From NCBI RefSeq assembly GCF_000632225.1, contig NZ_JFYV01000012.1:1-64000 (forward strand): a stretch of 64,000 nt of DNA, written 5' to 3'. The position numbers and the translations under genes were made by a program. Numbering within the stretch: position 1 is the stretch's first letter; each line of letters begins with the position of its first letter. Source of the stretch: Sphingomonas sp. RIT328. Lineage in GTDB: Bacteria > Pseudomonadota > Alphaproteobacteria > Sphingomonadales > Sphingomonadaceae. This document shows, in pieces, positions 8,213-19,765 of the stretch. The notes beneath the pieces were generated by a model. The model saw only the letters and a program-made list of their open reading frames with translations, was not told where the DNA came from and searched no databases.

Positions 8213-8471
8213 GGCGCGGCGGCGGATACGGGTCCCGACCCGGGTCCGCCGCTGTTCGGGACGTCATGTGTGATGGCCCGAACTGCTCCCGCACAAGCGG
8301 GAGCCCAGCGGTCTCCTCACCAAGATCGCGCCGTCACACCGGACGTGTCCCGGAGTCCACCGTGTCGCAGAATCAGCGGCTTACGCTCTCGCGGGAGCGC
8401 GGATGCCGGAGCAGGTCCGGCATGTCGGAAGAGGCTCCGCAGCGGTCATGCCTGCGAAGCCCTGCCACCGT
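8213..8471. repeat. Intergenic region with GC-rich palindromic repeats
   Basis: There is no gene here. A palindrome CTCCCGC-acaa-GCGGGAG lies at about 8287-8304. A second palindromic sequence near 8401-8424 (GATGCCGG...CCGGCATG) belongs to the family also seen at about 31.3 kb and 35.8 kb. Confidence 0.55.
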
Positions 8472-11036
8472 TCAGCCCGCTACGCGCACTAGATGGCGGC
8501 GCGCCAGCACCGACGGCACGGTGTCCGACGGGCCGCTATGCCCGAACCAGAAACCCTGGCCGATGTCGCAGCCGAGCGCGAGCAGATGATGCGCCTGCGC
8601 CTCTGTCTCGATCCCTTCGGCGACGACGGTCATGCCGAGCCGGTGGCCGAGCGCGACCACCGCATCGACGATCGCCGCATCGCCGGCATCGCGATCGAGA
8701 TGGTTGATGAAGCTGCGGTCGATCTTGATCGTATCGACTGGAAACGCCTTGAGATGGGTGAGCGAGGCATAGCCGGTACCGAAATCGTCGAGCGCGATAT
8801 GCACTCCGGCCCGGTGGAAGGTCTCGAGCATCGTCGCGACGCATTCGGCGCCGCGCCCGACGAACACGGTCTCGGTCACCTCGAGTTCGAGCCGGTCGGC
8901 GGGCACGCCGGCGCGGGCCAGCCGGCCGAGGATGCGATCGGTCAGGTCGTCGCGGCGGAACTCGGCGGGCGACAAATTGAAGGCGATCCGGCCGAAATCG
9001 AGCCCGGCATCGAGCCAGCGCCGCATGTCACCGACGATCGCGCCGAGCATCCGTTCGCTCAGCCCCTGCGCCAGATCGTAATCCTCGAACGCGGCGGCGA
9101 TCGTCGCCGGCAGCTGCGCGCCATAGGTGGGATGGTGCCAGCGTAGCAGCGCCTCGAACCCGCAGACGGTGCCGGAGGCGAAGGCGATCTTGGGCTGGTA
9201 ATAGGGCAGGATGCGATCGTCGCGGATGATGTCGCGCGCGATGCTCAGCATCGACGAGCGGCGTTGCAGGTCGGCGCGCATCGGCGGTTCGAACATCAGC
9301 AACTCGCCGCGGCTGTTCGCCTTGGCGGCATAGAGCGCGATGTCCGCCGCCTTGAGCAATTCGGTCGCGGTCGCGCCATGCGCCGGGAACAGCGATCCGC
9401 CCGCGGTCGCCTGGCAATCGAGGATGCGGCCGTCATAGGACAATGGCTCGCGGACCGCGGCGAGCGCGGCGCGCACCCGTGCGACCTCCGCCGCCGCCTC
9501 GCCCGGACTCTCGATCACCGCGGCGAATTCGTCACCGCCGAGCCGCGCGACCATGCAGCCATCGCCCAGGACGCCATGTACCCGCTCGCCGAGCGCGCGG
9601 AGCACGGCGTCGCCCGCATCATGGCCGACCGTATCGTTGGTTTCCTTGAGGTGATCGACGTCGATCAACACCAGCGCGACGCCGCCGCCATGGTGCCGGC
9701 TGTTGGCGATTGCCGTTTCGAGCCGCTCGTTGAAGGTCGCGCGATTGGGCAGGCCGGTGAGCGAATCATGATGCGCGGCGAAGCGGATGCGCTCCTGTGC
9801 GGTGCGTTCCTCGGTCACGTCGCGGGTGGTGACGAGCACCCGGCTGAGCCGCCCCGACGGCGCCTCGATCCGCCAGCCGCCGGTCTTGATCCAGCGTTCG
9901 GCGCCGGTGTCGGCGCGCAGGATGCGCAGCGTCGTCTCGAACCGGTGATTGCCGTCGCCCGCCTCGACGGCGGCGATCAGGGCCTGCAGGCGGTGGCGGT
10001 CGGCGGGGACGACGCGGGCGAGCGCGAGCGCCACTGCCGCCGGCGTCTCCAGGGGCAGGCCGAGCATCGCCTTCAGCTCGTCCGACCATTCGCGCGTTCC
10101 GGTCAGAGCGTTATAGTCCCATATGCCGAGCCCGGCGGCATGGGCGGCAAGGCGGAAACGCTTCTCGCTGTCGCGCAGCGCGCGTTCGGCAAGCTTGCGA
10201 TCGTGAATGTCCTCGAGCGTCCCGTACCAGCGGATCGTCGCGCCTGCGGCATCGCAGCGCGCCGCCGCGCGACTGCGGAACCAGCGGAAATCGCCCTCGG
10301 GCGAGCGGAGGCGATATTCGATGTCGACCGGCGCGCCGCTGGCGATCGCCTTGCGCCACGCCGCCTCGGTCGGCGTGCGATCCTCGGGATGGAGCGCGAC
10401 CAACCAGCGCGCACCGAGCGCCTCGCTCGGCTTGCCGCCGGTCACCGTCTCCCAGCGCGAGCTGACCGATTCGATCTGGCCCCCCGGACCGGCGGTCCAG
10501 GTGATCTGCGGGTTCAGTTCGACGGTATGACGGTAATGCTCCTCGCTTTCGCGCATCCGCTCCTCGGCGGCTCGGCGGGCGGAAATGTCCTGCGCGATGG
10601 TGATCGTCGATACCGCGACGCCGGCGGCGTCGCAGACGAACGAGACGTTGATGTCGCACCACAGGCTGCTGCCGTCGGGGCGGACGAAGCGCGCCTCGAC
10701 CTCGAACGGCGTCGATCGTATCTGATGTCGGGCATAGAGGGCGGTGACCATCGACAGATCGTCGGGATGCAGCAACGCCTCGACCGCCAGCCCGGAGAGC
10801 GCCGCGGCATCCCGCCCCGCCAGTTCGCAGAAGCGATCGTTGACCGCGACGACGCGCCGCTGCCGGTCGCGATGCAACAGGCCGATCCGCGCCCGGCTGA
10901 GCACTGCGGCGAGCGGCAATTCGCGATCGAGCGCCAGCGCCTGCGCCACCGCGTTGCGGATCGCCTGCGTCTCTTCCGGCGTGTCGTCGACGTCCGCCGT
11001 GTCATGGCCGAAGTCGCCGTCCTCCCAACGCTCCAC
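8472..11036 (-). CDS. PAS-GGDEF-EAL cyclic-di-GMP protein
   Basis: This is an 854-residue cytoplasmic sensor. It has at least three PAS domains in series (about residues 40-150, 165-290 and 290-415, each with PAC-like ends), then a GGDEF domain with an intact RLGGDEF motif (about 500), and an EAL domain with an intact EALLRW motif (about 635) plus the DDFGTGY and Lys/Glu catalytic segments. Both synthesis and hydrolysis of cyclic-di-GMP therefore look possible, tuned by the PAS sensors. No transmembrane segment is present. GTG at 11036, preceded by AAAGGGG at a good distance, is preferred to a longer frame with no ribosome-binding site. Confidence 0.88.
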   Translation of the reverse strand: MERWEDGDFGHDTADVDDTPEETQAIRNAVAQALALDRELPLAAVLSRARIGLLHRDRQRRVVAVNDRFCELAGRDAAALSGLAVEALLHPDDLSMVTALYARHQIRSTPFEVEARFVRPDGSSLWCDINVSFVCDAAGVAVSTITIAQDISARRAAEERMRESEEHYRHTVELNPQITWTAGPGGQIESVSSRWETVTGGKPSEALGARWLVALHPEDRTPTEAAWRKAIASGAPVDIEYRLRSPEGDFRWFRSRAAARCDAAGATIRWYGTLEDIHDRKLAERALRDSEKRFRLAAHAAGLGIWDYNALTGTREWSDELKAMLGLPLETPAAVALALARVVPADRHRLQALIAAVEAGDGNHRFETTLRILRADTGAERWIKTGGWRIEAPSGRLSRVLVTTRDVTEERTAQERIRFAAHHDSLTGLPNRATFNERLETAIANSRHHGGGVALVLIDVDHLKETNDTVGHDAGDAVLRALGERVHGVLGDGCMVARLGGDEFAAVIESPGEAAAEVARVRAALAAVREPLSYDGRILDCQATAGGSLFPAHGATATELLKAADIALYAAKANSRGELLMFEPPMRADLQRRSSMLSIARDIIRDDRILPYYQPKIAFASGTVCGFEALLRWHHPTYGAQLPATIAAAFEDYDLAQGLSERMLGAIVGDMRRWLDAGLDFGRIAFNLSPAEFRRDDLTDRILGRLARAGVPADRLELEVTETVFVGRGAECVATMLETFHRAGVHIALDDFGTGYASLTHLKAFPVDTIKIDRSFINHLDRDAGDAAIVDAVVALGHRLGMTVVAEGIETEAQAHHLLALGCDIGQGFWFGHSGPSDTVPSVLARRHLVRVAG

Positions 11037-11331
11037 CTGCGTCCCCTTTCGTCGATCATGGCGAGGTGAGGGCGCACCGCTTAACGAACGGTAATTGAAC
11101 CGCTTTGGATTATTTGCCGCTACGCCAAATGTTGACGACAACAGCGCCTATATTGCGCCGGATGCAAGGGGACTTTCCCGTTCGTATACGGTCTATGTCC
11201 TCGATGCAGACCTATCTATAACCTTTGATTGGCTGCGCAGGCATTTGGGAAAAGCCGCAAGACTGCCGGCGAAGGCTGGACAGGAGCGGCTGGCGGGGGC
11301 GGCGTGGTCGATGCGAAACGACGGGAGCCCT

Positions 11332-12801
11332 TCAGCCCAGCGCCGGCATCGCCGCTGCCGCCGCCGCATAGCCGCGTCGCATCTGCCGCAGTGCGCCGGC
11401 GACGCGATCGGCGTCGAGCGCATCGACGATCGGGTCGTAGCCGCTCGGCACGATGCCCTGGCCGAGCAGCACCGCCACCCAGCTCGGCACGGTGAACAAT
11501 TCGTCGTCGTAGCGGAAGATGCGGCCCTTTTCGCGGAACAGCGCGAGCTTGCGGATCAGCGTCTCGGGCAGCGCCATCGTGCCGACATGCCGCCAGAACG
11601 GCGTATCGTCGCGGCGCGTCGCGGCATAATGGAGGATGATGAAGTCGCGGATCGCGGCATATTGATCGCCCATGAGCCGGTTATATTCGTCCCGCTCGAC
11701 CGTGCCGAAGCCCTGGTCCGGGAAAAGCGCGAACAGCTTCGAAATTCCGTCCTGGATCAGGTGGATGCTGGTCGATTCGAGCGGCTCGAGGAACCCGCCG
11801 GCCAGTCCGAGCGCAACGACGTTGCCCGCCCACAATTTTGTCCGCCGGCCGGCGCGGAACGACAGGCGGCGCGGTTCGGCGGTCGGCGCGGCGTCGAGGT
11901 TCGCCATCAGCACCCGCTCGGCGGTTTCGTCGTCGGTGAAGGCGCTGGCATAGACATGGCCGTTGCCGGTGCGGTGCTGCAAGGGGATGCGCCACTGCCA
12001 GCCGGCATCATGCGCTGTCGCCCGCGTGTAGGGGAGGAGCGGCCCCTGCCGCGCGGTCGGCAGCGCGATGGCGCGATCGCAGGGCAGCCAGTGCGACCAA
12101 TCCTCGAAGGCGACGCCCATCGTCTCGCCGAGCAGCAGGCTGCGGAAGCCGGTGCAGTCGAGGAACAGCTCGCCCGCGACGCGGCGGTCGCCCTCCAGCC
12201 GCACGGCGGCGACATGGCCGCGCGCGTCGCGCTCGACGCCGGTGATCCGGCCCTCGATCCGCGTCACCCCTTGCGCCTCGGCATGACCGCGCAGCAGCGC
12301 GGCATAGAGGCCGGCGTCGAAATGATAGGCGTAATCGAGCTGCCCGGTCGGCGAACGCGGATCGCCGGCGGGAGGCGCGAAGCGTCCGGCCCGCGCCGCC
12401 ACCGCGGCGATCGCATAATCGCCGTAGCTGCCGATCTCCGCCCGGTCGCGCAGGCGCAGCCACAATTGATGGAAGTTGAGCCCCTCGATCTCATGGCCGA
12501 CGGTGCCGAAGGGGTGCATGTAGCGCTCGTCCAGAGCGCCCCAGCCGACGAACTCGATGCCGAGCTTCGGCGTGCCGCCGGTCGCGCGCAGGAAGCTCGC
12601 CTCGTCGAGGCCGATCCGCGCGTTGAAGCCGCGGATCGGCGGGATCGTCGCCTCGCCGACGCCGACCGTGCCGATCGCCTCCGATTCGATCAGGGTGATC
12701 GTCCGCTGCCCGTCGTTGAGGAAGCGGGCCGCCGCCGCGGCGGCCATCCAGCCGGCGGTGCCGCCGCCGACGATCACGACGCTGCGGATCGGCGGGTTCA
12801 T
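11332..12801 (-). CDS. Tryptophan halogenase-family flavoprotein (third gene of the triad)
   Basis: The 489-residue protein has the FAD-binding GGGTAGWM motif (residues 12-19), a lysine at residue 79 in TPKLGIEF at the position of the catalytic Lys79 of PrnA, and the family motif WxWxIP (WQWRIP). It could halogenate an aromatic substrate using a flavin reductase partner that is not nearby. Relatives in Caulobacter and sphingomonads often sit in carbohydrate-uptake loci with no proven halogenation. ATG 12801 overlaps the stop of the middle gene (ATGA). No membrane or export signal is seen. Confidence 0.87.
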   Translation of the reverse strand: MNPPIRSVVIVGGGTAGWMAAAAAARFLNDGQRTITLIESEAIGTVGVGEATIPPIRGFNARIGLDEASFLRATGGTPKLGIEFVGWGALDERYMHPFGTVGHEIEGLNFHQLWLRLRDRAEIGSYGDYAIAAVAARAGRFAPPAGDPRSPTGQLDYAYHFDAGLYAALLRGHAEAQGVTRIEGRITGVERDARGHVAAVRLEGDRRVAGELFLDCTGFRSLLLGETMGVAFEDWSHWLPCDRAIALPTARQGPLLPYTRATAHDAGWQWRIPLQHRTGNGHVYASAFTDDETAERVLMANLDAAPTAEPRRLSFRAGRRTKLWAGNVVALGLAGGFLEPLESTSIHLIQDGISKLFALFPDQGFGTVERDEYNRLMGDQYAAIRDFIILHYAATRRDDTPFWRHVGTMALPETLIRKLALFREKGRIFRYDDELFTVPSWVAVLLGQGIVPSGYDPIVDALDADRVAGALRQMRRGYAAAAAAMPALG

Positions 12802-14249
12802 CGGCTGCGCGCACCGCCGGCCTGCGCCAGCCAGGCGGGATAGGGGGGCAGTTGCGCGGGCAGCGCGGCGATCGCGGTCCGCAGCTGCGTCATCGCCGCG
12901 ATGGCGCTGACCCGCGGCACCGACAGCGCGACCGGATCGCGCCGCTGCGGCGATACGCCCAGTCCGATCAGCGCCTGCCACCATTGCGCCGGCGCGACCA
13001 TCTCCTCCTCGACCGGCGGCAGCGTGCCGCGCTGGCCGAATTGCGCGAGCGCGGTGGCGAGCTCGGCGGGCGGCTCGGCCTTGCGTGCGGCATGCCAGAA
13101 GCCGCCGCGCCTTGCCGTTCCCGCGAGGTAGAAAGCGGCGGCATAGGCGTGCAGGCGCTCGGCGCGCAATGTCGCGCGGCGGTTGTATTCCGCGATCAGC
13201 AAGGGTTCGGGCGTGCGCGCCGGCATCAGCGACAGCGCGAGTTCGAGCTGCGCGAGCGCCAGCGTATAGCCGGGCCAGCCGAGCGGCCCGAGCGCCGCGG
13301 CGGCATCGCCGATCGCCAGCACCGTGCCGGCGAACGGCGCGACCTGCCGTCGCGGATGGAGCGCGATCCGCTCCGCCGGGCCGGGCAGTTCCTTGGCGGC
13401 GCGCGCGTCGTTGGTCGTCTCGCGCGCATAGGCGAAGCCGACGAGCGTCCGCCGCGCCAGCGGCCAGCGCGCGCCCCAGCCATGGCTGCCCGCCTCATAG
13501 CGGTCGAGCGGCGAGGGCCTGGCCGCGGCGGCGGCGAGCAGCAGCCGGTCGACGGGGAGGGTCGCGCGCCAGTCGACCCAGGCCGCATCCTCGGCCGCGA
13601 GCAACGCCGCCGGTCCGCTCGCGTCGATGAACAGATCCGCGGTCAGCCGCGTGCCACCGTCGACCAGCAGGGCGACGGTCTGCCCCGCCTGCCGCTCGAC
13701 CGACAGCGAGGTCGGCGCGATCAGTCGCACCCTGGCTGCGCGCATCGCGGCGAGCAGCGCCGGGGTCAGCGCCTCAGGGTCGAGCCGCAGCGTGTAATTG
13801 AGCGACGACAGCAGCGATGCGCGATCCTCCGCGGGTGGCGCGAACCGCTCCGCCTGCGCGAGCACCGCCGCCGGCACCAGCGTTTCGAACGCGCCCTCGC
13901 CATGCGCGCGCCACAGCTGGTGCGGCGGTGCCCCGGCGAGATTGGCGACGCCGTCGCCTTCGCCGACCGTGAACGCCGGCTCGCCCCAGGCGAACCGTTC
14001 GCCCAGCCGGTGCGTCGCGACGCCGCCCGCGACCAGCGCCGCCTCGTCGAGGCCGAGCGTCTCGAACATTTCGGCGACCGCGGGGGTCACCGCCGGCAAC
14101 CGGTCGGCGAGCGCCGCCGGATCGGCTTTGGTCGCGACGAGGCTGACGGTCGCGCGCGGCAAGGCGCGGGCGAAGGCGATGGCGGCGGTCAGCGCGACGA
14201 TCCCGCCGCCGACGACGACGATGTCGTGCAGCGCTTCGCGCCGATTCAC
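12798..14249 (-). CDS. Divergent halogenase-family flavoprotein, probably non-halogenating
   Basis: This 483-residue protein lies between two clear halogenase-family genes and aligns with them along its length, but key residues have changed. The GGGTAGWM motif is GGGIVALT, the PrnA Lys79 position is occupied by Arg in THRLGERF, and WxWxIP is reduced to a region reading ARWPL. FAD binding (VVVGGG and a C-terminal AIGDAAA segment) still seems possible. It may be a flavoprotein partner or an enzyme with changed chemistry. Both ends overlap its neighbours by four bases (GTGA at 14249, ATGA at 12801), so the three genes form one tightly coupled unit. Confidence 0.75.
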   Translation of the reverse strand: MNRREALHDIVVVGGGIVALTAAIAFARALPRATVSLVATKADPAALADRLPAVTPAVAEMFETLGLDEAALVAGGVATHRLGERFAWGEPAFTVGEGDGVANLAGAPPHQLWRAHGEGAFETLVPAAVLAQAERFAPPAEDRASLLSSLNYTLRLDPEALTPALLAAMRAARVRLIAPTSLSVERQAGQTVALLVDGGTRLTADLFIDASGPAALLAAEDAAWVDWRATLPVDRLLLAAAAARPSPLDRYEAGSHGWGARWPLARRTLVGFAYARETTNDARAAKELPGPAERIALHPRRQVAPFAGTVLAIGDAAAALGPLGWPGYTLALAQLELALSLMPARTPEPLLIAEYNRRATLRAERLHAYAAAFYLAGTARRGGFWHAARKAEPPAELATALAQFGQRGTLPPVEEEMVAPAQWWQALIGLGVSPQRRDPVALSVPRVSAIAAMTQLRTAIAALPAQLPPYPAWLAQAGGARSR

Positions 14250-15742
14250 GCCGCGGTTCCGAGATAGGCGGCATGATCGGGCATCGCCGCGACCGCACCG
14301 GCGATGCCGCCACGTAGCGCGGCTAGCGCCCGGTCGAGCGACGCGCCGTCGGGCAGGTCGGCGCGCGGGTCCCAGCCCTCGGGAACGATGTTCTGACCGA
14401 GATAGACCGCGATCCAGCTCGGTTCGAGGAACAGGCCGTGGGTGTAGCGCGCGACCTGCCCGGTCTGCCGCCACAGGGTCATGGCGGCGGTGAGGCTGTC
14501 GGGGATCGTCATCGTGCGGACATGATCCCAGAACGGCGAATCGTCGCGCGTCGTCGCGTGATAATGAAGGATCAGGAAGTCGCGCAGCCGGTCGTATTCC
14601 GCATCGACCAATGTGTTGAAGCCGTCGCGATCGGCGGCGCAGACCCGCGCCGCCGGGAAATGCTCGATCAACTGGGTGATCGCCATCTGCACCAGATAGA
14701 TGCTGGTCGATTCGAGCGGTTCGAGAAAGCCCGAGGCGAGCCCGATCGACACGACGTTGCCGACCCAGCTGCGCCGCCGCCGCCCGGCGCGGAAGCGCAG
14801 GTGGCGCGGCTCGGCGAGCGGCGGGCTCTCCATCGCGGCGACCAAAGCATCGGTCGCCGCGCCTTCGCTCAGATACTCGCTCGCATAGACATAGCCGTTG
14901 CCGATGCGGTGGGTGAGGGGGATGCGCCAGCGCCATCCCGCCGCCATCGCGGTGGCGCGGGTATAGGGCTCGATCCCGCCTTCGGGCGAGGCGCAGGGCG
15001 CGGCGACCGCACGATCGCACGGCAGCCAGTGCGACCAGTCCTCCCACGCCTCGTCGAGCGTCCCGCCGATCAGCAATGCGCGAAAGCCCGAACAGTCGAT
15101 GAACAGGTCGCCCGCGATCCGTGTGCCGTCGGCGAGCGTCACCGCGGCGATGTCGCCACTCTCGCCGTCGCGTTCGACCGAGACGACGCGGCCCTCGGTG
15201 CGCTTCGCGCCGCGCGCCTCGGCATGGCTGCGCAGGAAGGGGCCGAACAGCGTCGCGTCGAACTGATAGGCATAGCCATAGGCATTGGCGAGATCGTGCG
15301 GATCGGCACCCGGCCGGGTGAAGCGCAGCGCCGCCGCCGCGGCCACCGCGGTCGAATAGTCGCCGATCGGCGGCACCGTGCCGGCATGATGGCGGCGCAG
15401 CCAGTAATGGTGGAAGCCGACCCCGTCGAGCGCCCGGCCATAGCTGCCGAACGGGTGGATATAGGCATCGCCGATCGCGCCGAAGTCGCGGAATTCGATG
15501 CCGAGCTTGAACGTCGCATGGGTCGCCGCCATGAACGCCGCCTCGTCGATGCCGAGCCGGGTGACGAAGGCGCGCAGGTGCGGCAGCGTCGCCTCGCCGA
15601 CACCGACGATGCCGATTTCCGCCGATTCGATCAGGTGGACCTCGGCGGCGCCGGGCGCCAGCGTCGCAAGCGCCGCGGCGGTCATCCAGCCGGCGGTGCC
15701 GCCCCCGACGATCACCACCCTGATCCGCTCCTCGCCCGCCAC
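14246..15742 (-). CDS. Tryptophan halogenase-family flavoprotein (first gene of the triad)
   Basis: The 498-residue protein carries GGGTAGWM (residues 13-20), a lysine at residue 79 (TFKLGIEF) matching the PrnA catalytic lysine, and the WRWRIP form of the WxWxIP halogenase motif. GTG at 15742 is chosen because AGGGGAGG lies immediately upstream; the longer frame would run into the divergent promoter region. It is first in the triad operon and divergent from the GH3 gene, sharing a control region with a perfect 16-bp palindrome. Substrate and true halogenation activity are unknown. Confidence 0.86.
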   Translation of the reverse strand: MAGEERIRVVIVGGGTAGWMTAAALATLAPGAAEVHLIESAEIGIVGVGEATLPHLRAFVTRLGIDEAAFMAATHATFKLGIEFRDFGAIGDAYIHPFGSYGRALDGVGFHHYWLRRHHAGTVPPIGDYSTAVAAAAALRFTRPGADPHDLANAYGYAYQFDATLFGPFLRSHAEARGAKRTEGRVVSVERDGESGDIAAVTLADGTRIAGDLFIDCSGFRALLIGGTLDEAWEDWSHWLPCDRAVAAPCASPEGGIEPYTRATAMAAGWRWRIPLTHRIGNGYVYASEYLSEGAATDALVAAMESPPLAEPRHLRFRAGRRRRSWVGNVVSIGLASGFLEPLESTSIYLVQMAITQLIEHFPAARVCAADRDGFNTLVDAEYDRLRDFLILHYHATTRDDSPFWDHVRTMTIPDSLTAAMTLWRQTGQVARYTHGLFLEPSWIAVYLGQNIVPEGWDPRADLPDGASLDRALAALRGGIAGAVAAMPDHAAYLGTAA

Positions 15743-15921
15743 CTGTCCTCCCCTTGCGTTCCCGCGCCGTCGGCGGCGCGTCTGATACCGCTGCCTTATG
15801 CCCGTTCGGGTCCTGATCTCCATCGGGAAATTCGCGCTTGGTGGCAGATGGTGGACAGGGTTCGGACGAAGAACAGGCCGAGGGTGGCGGGAGGCGGCCA
15901 CACGCTCACCCGCCACGGACA

Positions 15922-15937
15922 TTGTCAACGTTGACAA
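15922..15937. promoter_or_regulatory. Perfect palindrome, candidate LacI-type operator
   Basis: TTGTCAACGTTGACAA is a perfect 16-bp inverted repeat centred on CG, as in LacI/GalR operators. It lies in the region between the divergent halogenase triad and the GH3 gene, about 60 bases before the GH3 start. No LacI-family gene is present in this window. Confidence 0.6.
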
Positions 15938-15997
15938 GGGCGTCCCGGCACGGTCTTGGTTCCGCTGTCAAAAAGGCGTGCGCGCAGGGAGAGAATG

Positions 15998-18456
<2,459 letters not shown>

Positions 18457-18460
<4 letters not shown>

Positions 18461-19434
18461 GCGGCGCCGACTGGTCGCGGCGCGGGCTGATCGGCGGCGC
18501 AACGCTGCTGACGCTCGCCGCCGCGAGCGGAGCGGGCGCGCAGACCGCGGCGGGCGAGGAGGTCGTGCCGCTGTGGCCGGGGCGTATTCCGGGCGCGCGC
18601 GGCACCGCGATCACCCGCAAGATCGAGCAACGCTCGAAGACCGCGGGCTTCGACGACCGCTGGGTGACCGGGATCGACGCGCCCGCATTGGTCGTCAAAC
18701 GCCCGGCGCGCGCCACCGGCGCGGCGGTGCTGCTGGTGCCGGGCGGCGGCTATGGCTTCCTCTCCTACGACAATGAGGGCGTCGAGCAGGCACGCTGGCT
18801 CAATGCGCTGGGCGTCACCTGCTTCATCCTGCTCTATCGCCTGCCGGGCGAGGGCTGGAACGACCGCCGGCTGGTGCCGCTGCAGGACGCGCAGCGCGCG
18901 ATGCGGCTAATCCGCAGCCGCGCGGCGAGCTTCGGCGTCGATCCCACGCGCGTCGCGGTGCTCGGCTTTTCGGCGGGCGGTCATCTCGCGGGTTCGCTGG
19001 CGACTCGGCATGGCGAGGCGACCTATGCCCCGATCGATGCCGCCGACCGTCTGTCGGCGCGCCCCGATCTCGCCGGGCTGATCTATCCGGTGATCAGCAT
19101 GGACGCGGCGATCACCCACCGCGGCTCGCGCGACAATCTGCTCGGGCCGACGCCGGATGCGGCGACCGTCGCGGCCGCCTCGGTCGAGCGGCGCATCACG
19201 GCGGAGACGCCACCGGTCTTCCTCGTCCACGCCAGCGACGACGACACGGTGCCGATCGCCAACAGCCTCAACATGTATGCCGCGCTGCTCGCCGCGAAGC
19301 GGCCGGCCGAGTTGCACGTGTTCGACGAAGGTGGCCATGGCTTCGGCACCCGCCTCGCCAAGACGATGCCCGCCGCGGCCTGGCCGACGCTGTTCGCGGC
19401 CTATGCGCGGCGCAAGGGGGTGTTCGCGGGGTAG
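18457..19434 (+). CDS. Tat-exported alpha/beta-hydrolase, probable carbohydrate acetylesterase
   Basis: This 325-residue protein has a twin-arginine signal (SRRGLIGG, then a hydrophobic stretch to about residue 30). Its alpha/beta-hydrolase core includes PGGGYGFLS (oxyanion loop), LGFSAGGH with nucleophile Ser172, a DDDTVP aspartate and a GGHGFG histidine. The pattern fits acetyl-xylan esterase-like or BD-FAE-like esterases that remove acetyl groups from plant polysaccharides. GTG overlaps the GH3 stop by four bases. Co-translation with GH3 suggests that it deacetylates the same substrate. Confidence 0.84.
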
Positions 19435-19765
19435 CGGGCAGGCCGTCGGTCGGCCGTCGGTTATCTCGTCCAGCATTCCCGCGGTCACGATGCGTCTTCG
19501 AAAATCCGTCCGGCTCAAATCAGGCCCACCCCGGCGGAGGCCGGGGTCCAGTTGGATGAAGGTCGGCAACAGTATCCGACGGTCTGCCCATCTGGATCCC
19601 GGCCTTCGCCGGGATGGTCGAAAAAGCCGCTAAGTATTCCCGCGAAGGCGGGAATCCAGTGGCCAAGCAGAGCGCCCGCTTGTGGCGGAAGACACTGGGC
19701 TCCCGCCTACGCGGGAGCTCAGATCACCTGCGAAACGCTCTTCGCCTCCGAGCGGGCAGGGCGAC
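19435..19765. repeat. Cluster of four alternating REP-like palindromes (BIME-like)
   Basis: There is no gene here. Four GC-rich stem-loops lie at 19529-19551, 19592-19615, 19636-19659 and 19695-19718. Each has a short stem and a conserved tail reading TCCAG or CTGG. Tail position alternates right, left, right, left, so the copies make two inverted pairs, as in bacterial interspersed mosaic elements. The cluster separates the convergent esterase and GH31 genes. Confidence 0.75.
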
